Under the pieces are notes generated by a model. The model had not been told where the DNA came from. It made no database searches and worked only from the letters and a program-made list of their open reading frames with translations. Positions 63,453-64,000 of a DNA stretch of 64,000 nt are shown piece by piece. The position numbers and the translations under genes were made by a program. Origin of the DNA: Castellaniella sp040276065 (lineage in GTDB: Bacteria > Pseudomonadota > Gammaproteobacteria > Burkholderiales > Burkholderiaceae_B); NCBI RefSeq assembly GCF_040276065.1, contig NZ_JBELOI010000008.1, forward strand, positions 145,662 to 209,661, written 5' to 3'. The stretch's first letter is position 1, and each line of letters starts with the position of its first letter.

Positions 63453-63860
63453 TTGAACTGGCAAAACCTCGTTTACGCGCTGACCCAGGTTGCCCACAAC
63501 TTCGGTGCGGTGGCCGTGGTTGCTGGGCCGCTCTATTTCCTGATCAACCGCCAGACCAAACATGAGCGCCGCATCTTGTGGTTGACCCTGGTTGGGTGGG
63601 TCGCGCAAATTGCCAGTGGCACTTTGTTTGGCCTGGTAAGCCTCTACTTCTACAGCCAGCTACCCGACATTCATGGTGTCGCCATCGTGGCGCTAGCGAT
63701 CAAGATAGCGTGCGCGATTATGGCGCTCGTACTCATCGCCTTATTGCTGCATGCGCATGGCTCGTACGCAGACCGACGCGCTCTCATCACATGGCAAGTA
63801 CTCGCCATGCTGGCTATTGTCGCACTGACCGCAGCCGCCTTTCTGCGATGGTACTCGTAA
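63453..63860 (+). CDS. Small integral membrane protein, function unknown
   Basis: Protein of 135 residues from a TTG at 63453, five bases after the previous stop. Four hydrophobic segments are visible (about 15-30, 43-63, 78-98 and 112-131), so it is an inner-membrane protein. No residues suggest catalysis. It is the third gene of the operon that starts with the cupin protein. It could help with transport or anchoring of its exported neighbours, but this is only a guess. Confidence 0.7.
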   Translation: MNWQNLVYALTQVAHNFGAVAVVAGPLYFLINRQTKHERRILWLTLVGWVAQIASGTLFGLVSLYFYSQLPDIHGVAIVALAIKIACAIMALVLIALLLHAHGSYADRRALITWQVLAMLAIVALTAAAFLRWYS

Positions 63861-63970
63861 AGCCGTAAGCTCCCCTGTCAAGTAGACAACGATCGGTAGA
63901 GTTTCGGAGCAAGTGACGTCCTCCTGACGTCCTCCCAAAACATGGACAGCCCTAAGCTGAAGAATCCGAC

Positions 63971-64000
63971 ATGTTTCGGGTCGTGGTGATATGCCTGGCA
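63971..64000 (+). CDS. Possible start of a further gene, cut by the window end
   Basis: An ATG at 63971 opens a frame reading MFRVVVICLA, which looks like the start of a signal peptide or membrane segment and runs off the end. Only ten codons are seen and the ribosome site is weak. The bases from 63861 to 63970 hold no other gene. Confidence 0.25.
   Translation, partial: MFRVVVICLA

Overview
The window is high-GC chromosomal DNA from a betaproteobacterium, most likely Burkholderiales and family Alcaligenaceae (Bordetella/Achromobacter/Castellaniella-like). The evidence is gene order and family content: yicC-rph-rdgB-hemW, glnA-ntrB-ntrC, recG-oxyR, a Bug/Tct tripartite carboxylate transporter, several Liv-type ABC systems and a class II B12-dependent ribonucleotide reductase. 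No rRNA, tRNA or CRISPR was seen.

Layout. 1-7015: the tail of a Liv-type binding protein, its permeases and ATPases, a CaiB CoA-transferase, a crotonase and a degradative class II HMG-CoA reductase. This looks like an uptake and catabolism operon for mevalonate or a related branched C5/C6 acid. 7096-14763: housekeeping block yicC / rph-rdgB-hemW / glnA-ntrBC, with a sigma-54 promoter and NtrC-like sites before glnA. 14760-18383: a Fur-boxed FbpABC ferric iron importer. 18558-23023: tctB-tctA-FAD oxidoreductase-Bug protein. 23384-27749: fpr, ridA, recG, oxyR. 27869-35058: two LivJ paralogues flanking proC, then livHMGF. 35098-41960: GST, hydroxyacid dehydrogenase, epd, fumC, DUF488, NfeD/SPFH pair, redoxin, cytochrome c. 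42056-50061: nrdJ, a four-copy 78-bp tandem repeat array, nadB, and nadA-nadC-zinc-ribbon gene on the other strand. 50181-57404: a yybP-ykoY manganese riboswitch with a GDT1-type exporter, an exported Cys-type sulfatase overlapping an exported formylglycine-generating enzyme, a MobA-like hydroxylase and a flavin reductase.

At about 57.4 kb the character changes. A 28-bp dif-like XerC/XerD site (57504-57531) is followed by gene-poor DNA with repeated motifs, then a divergent pair: a KfrA-like coiled-coil protein and a tyrosine recombinase. Between them lies an inverted-arm recombination core. The pair resembles the TnpT/TnpS cointegrate-resolution module of Tn4651/Tn5041-type transposons. Next come a heavy-metal-type two-component system and a divergent three-gene envelope operon with a palindromic operator at its promoter. 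The window therefore appears to cross from core chromosome near the replication terminus into a mobile or acquired segment.

The most notable points are the HMG-CoA reductase operon, the exported sulfatase/FGE pair, the 78-bp hairpin repeats, the dif site at the edge of the acquired segment, and the TnpS/T-like module with a visible core site. All functions are assigned by reading motifs and context; no database search was run.
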